The position numbers and the translations under genes are program-made. A stretch of 16,485 bases of DNA from Halolactibacillus sp051746745 (GTDB lineage: Bacteria > Bacillota > Bacilli > Bacillales > Amphibacillaceae), in assembly GCA_051746745.1 (NCBI GenBank), contig JBNJFJ010000040.1:1-16485 (forward strand), given 5' to 3'. Each line of letters starts with the position of its first letter. Position 1 is the first letter of the stretch. The notes under the pieces were generated by a model. That model worked only from the letters and a program-made list of their open reading frames with translations, was not told where the DNA came from and ran no database searches. Shown here in pieces: positions 14,524 through 16,485 of the stretch.

Positions 14524-15633
14524 ATGAGTAACAATAAACATACCAGGGTTGTTGTCGGTATGAGCGGTGGGGTCGATTCCTCTGTGACCGCCTTATTACT
14601 GAAGCAACAAGGCTATGATGTGATCGGTATTTTCATGAAAAACTGGGATGATACGGATGACGATGGTTTTTGTACAGCAACAGAAGATTATGAAGATGTG
14701 ATTCGTGTCTGTAATCAACTTGATATCCCGTATTTTGCGGTTAACTTTGAACAACAATATTGGGACAAAGTGTTTACCTACTTTTTAGATGAATATAAAA
14801 AAGGACGGACACCAAATCCTGATGTGATGTGTAATAAAGAAATTAAGTTTAAAGCCTTTTTAGACCACGCGCTTTCTCTTGGAGCCGATTATGTAGCGAC
14901 AGGTCACTATGCACAACTGAGACGAGAAAATGGTAAAATCGAATTATTGCGTGGGGTGGATGATAATAAAGATCAAACCTATTTCTTAAATCAACTGTCA
15001 CATGACGTGTTAGAAAAAGTGATGTTCCCACTCGGTCATTTACCGAAAAAAGACGTCAGACAAATCGCCTTAGAACATGACTTAGCGACCGCAAAGAAAA
15101 AGGACAGTACCGGTATTTGTTTTATCGGTGAACGTGATTTCAAAACATTTTTAAGCGAGTATTTACCAGCTCAACCCGGTCGGATCAAAACGATGGACGG
15201 CGTAGATAAAGGTGAACATGATGGTTTAATGTATTATACCATCGGTCAGCGCCAAGGACTCGGTATTGGTGGTCCAGGTGGGCCGTGGTTTGTTGTTGGG
15301 AAGAACTTAAAAGACAATATTCTCTATGTTGAAGCAGGTGAACATAATCCGTATTTATCATCAGATGCTTTACTTGCCTCTGAGGTGAACTTTGTCAATC
15401 CGATTGAGGAGACAACGTTTAAAGCAACCGCGAAATTTAGATACCGTCAAAAAGACTCCGGTGTCACGGTGACACAATTACCAGATGGCAACCTTCACGT
15501 TGTGTTTGACCACGAAGAAAAAGCGGTCACACCAGGCCAAGCCGTTGTCTTTTATCAAGATGAAGTGTGTTTAGGTGGGGCAACGATTGATGAGGTCTAT
15601 AAAGACGGCAAGCGCCTCGATTATTTAGGTTAA
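14524..15633 (+). CDS. mnmA: tRNA-uridine 2-sulfurtransferase MnmA
   Basis: Makes the 2-thio group of 2-thiouridine at wobble position 34 of Lys, Glu and Gln tRNAs, using ATP and persulfide sulfur; 369 residues, a normal length. The N-terminal PP-loop ATPase has GMSGGVDSS (12-20) for adenylating the uridine. The two catalytic cysteines are C103 in PNPDVMCN and C199 in DSTGICFIGER. GQRQGLGIGG (241-250) and the C-terminal beta-barrel (about 285-365) complete the family layout. AAAGGAG at 14508-14514 overlaps the stop of the desulfurase gene, consistent with tight co-expression of donor and acceptor. No missing residue is seen, so the enzyme should be active. Confidence 0.97.
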   Translation: MSNNKHTRVVVGMSGGVDSSVTALLLKQQGYDVIGIFMKNWDDTDDDGFCTATEDYEDVIRVCNQLDIPYFAVNFEQQYWDKVFTYFLDEYKKGRTPNPDVMCNKEIKFKAFLDHALSLGADYVATGHYAQLRRENGKIELLRGVDDNKDQTYFLNQLSHDVLEKVMFPLGHLPKKDVRQIALEHDLATAKKKDSTGICFIGERDFKTFLSEYLPAQPGRIKTMDGVDKGEHDGLMYYTIGQRQGLGIGGPGGPWFVVGKNLKDNILYVEAGEHNPYLSSDALLASEVNFVNPIEETTFKATAKFRYRQKDSGVTVTQLPDGNLHVVFDHEEKAVTPGQAVVFYQDEVCLGGATIDEVYKDGKRLDYLG

Positions 15634-15662
15634 TAATAAAGAATGGAAGAAAGGAGTCCGAT

Positions 15663-16325
15663 ATGACTCACATCGAACAAGGGATTAAATATATGCAAGA
15701 TGAAAATTATGAAATGGCTGTGAAAGCTTTCAACGATGCGATTGAAGAAGCACCAGATAATCCAGTTGGGTACATTAACTTTGGCCACGTGTTAGCGCAT
15801 CTTAATGAAGAGGCGCGCGCAAAAGATTTTTACGAAAAAGCACTTGAACTTGATCCCAAGGCCGCAACGGCATATTATGGCCTTGGCAATCTCTTATTTG
15901 AAAAAGCGCAATATAAACAAGCGATTCGCCAATATACAGAAGCGATTGATTTAGGTTTAACGGAAGCAGATGTCTATTTTATGATTGGTCTCTCACACGT
16001 AAAACGAGAAGATTTTAAGCTAGCCCTTCCGTTTCTGATGCGTGCGAGTGAGCTTAGTCCAAACGATAGTGATATTGCGATGCAATATGGTCTCGCTTTA
16101 GCGGAACTTTCCCAATTAGACGAAGCGTATCGTGTATTTGATGGGGTCTACAAAAGTTACCCAACCCATGCGGATGCGCTTTATAACCGCGCCCTCTGTG
16201 ATTTGTTTTTAGAGCGGACAGATGAAGCGATTCAAGATTTAAATCATGTGCTTGACTTAGACCCGGAACATACGCTTGCGCAAGGTACCTTGATGCAGAT
16301 TGAACAAATATTAGACCAACAGTAA
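15663..16325 (+). CDS. Tetratricopeptide repeat protein (YrrB-like)
   Basis: A 220-residue protein built almost entirely of TPR units of about 34 residues, roughly six of them (starting near 3, 36, 70, 104, 137 and 171). The typical W/Y-x-x-L/G-Y/H-A-F-x-x-A spacing and DP turns are seen at ELDPKAATAYYGLG and DLDPEHTL. There is no signal peptide or membrane segment, so it should be a cytoplasmic protein-binding scaffold. AAAGGAG at 15650-15656 precedes the ATG. B. subtilis has a TPR protein, YrrB, in the same place between mnmA and recD2. Its partner is not evident from the sequence; the position suggests tRNA thiolation or the helicase next door, but that is inference. Confidence 0.9.
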   Translation: MTHIEQGIKYMQDENYEMAVKAFNDAIEEAPDNPVGYINFGHVLAHLNEEARAKDFYEKALELDPKAATAYYGLGNLLFEKAQYKQAIRQYTEAIDLGLTEADVYFMIGLSHVKREDFKLALPFLMRASELSPNDSDIAMQYGLALAELSQLDEAYRVFDGVYKSYPTHADALYNRALCDLFLERTDEAIQDLNHVLDLDPEHTLAQGTLMQIEQILDQQ

Positions 16326-16342
16326 GAAAGTGGGCGGTGGAT

Positions 16343-16485
16343 GTGTCAGAAGAAACGAAGTATATTCGTGGGGAATTGATTTATACGATTTATACCAATC
16401 AAGCCGAACACTTTTCCATTGCTAAAATAAAAGTGTTAAAAACAAACGAAGCATTTGATGAGGATGAACTCGTTGTAAAAGGCTA
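16343..16485 (+). CDS. recD2: RecD2-type DNA helicase, N-terminus only (runs off the window)
   Basis: Only the first 47 codons are present. Translation from GTG at 16343 gives a protein starting (M)SEETKYIRGELIYTIYTNQ and continuing FSIAKIKVLKT. This resembles the N-terminal OB-like part of RecD2 (YrrC) helicases, and recD2 follows yrrB in B. subtilis. RecD2 is a 5'-3' superfamily 1B helicase involved in replication and repair. AAAGTGGG (16327-16334) lies 8 bases upstream of this GTG. Another in-frame GTG at 16337 is too close to it. The helicase motifs lie outside the window, so the name rests on this short match and on gene order. Confidence 0.8.
   Translation, partial: MSEETKYIRGELIYTIYTNQAEHFSIAKIKVLKTNEAFDEDELVVKG

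Overview
The window reads as chromosome of a Bacillaceae-like Firmicute with moderately low GC, AAAGGAG-type ribosome binding sites and intrinsic terminators. Gene content and order resemble the Bacillus subtilis hisS-aspS to recD2 region. Long acidic linkers in exported proteins would fit a salt-tolerant genus, but that is only a hint. Most of the window is housekeeping DNA.

Layout. (1) 1-2860: tail of a phosphate uptake operon, pstC-pstA-pstB-phoU. The pstB gene is interrupted by a 100-N assembly gap that hides most of its ATPase domain. (2) 2868-2916: bidirectional terminator. (3) 4030-2927, minus strand: an exported N-acetylmuramoyl-L-alanine amidase with two SH3-like domains, driven from a promoter that diverges from the next unit. 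(4) 4204-7601: sigma-A promoter, T-box riboswitch and the hisS-aspS pair. The riboswitch's specifier and tRNA-end contact point to tRNA-Asp rather than tRNA-His. (5) 7628-7897: a 6S RNA gene with its own promoter and terminator. (6) 8012-10726: two tandem paralogous, membrane-anchored extracytoplasmic proteins of a family I do not recognise. (7) 11371-10805 and 12730-11453, minus strand: an RsfA-like Myb/SANT regulator and the replication-fork ATPase RarA. (8) 12777-16485: cymR, a cysteine desulfurase gene, mnmA, a TPR protein gene and the start of recD2, closely spaced in one direction.

How the genes work together. PstCAB imports phosphate and PhoU restrains the system. The hisS-aspS unit is set by tRNA charging through the T-box. 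CymR represses sulfur-acquisition genes. The desulfurase beside it supplies persulfide sulfur to MnmA for 2-thiouridine at the tRNA wobble base.

The least explained parts are the paralogous pair, the T-box identity, a hairpin between Shine-Dalgarno and start codon of the amidase, and two palindromes placed on promoters. I found no CRISPR array, transposon, phage gene or tRNA gene.
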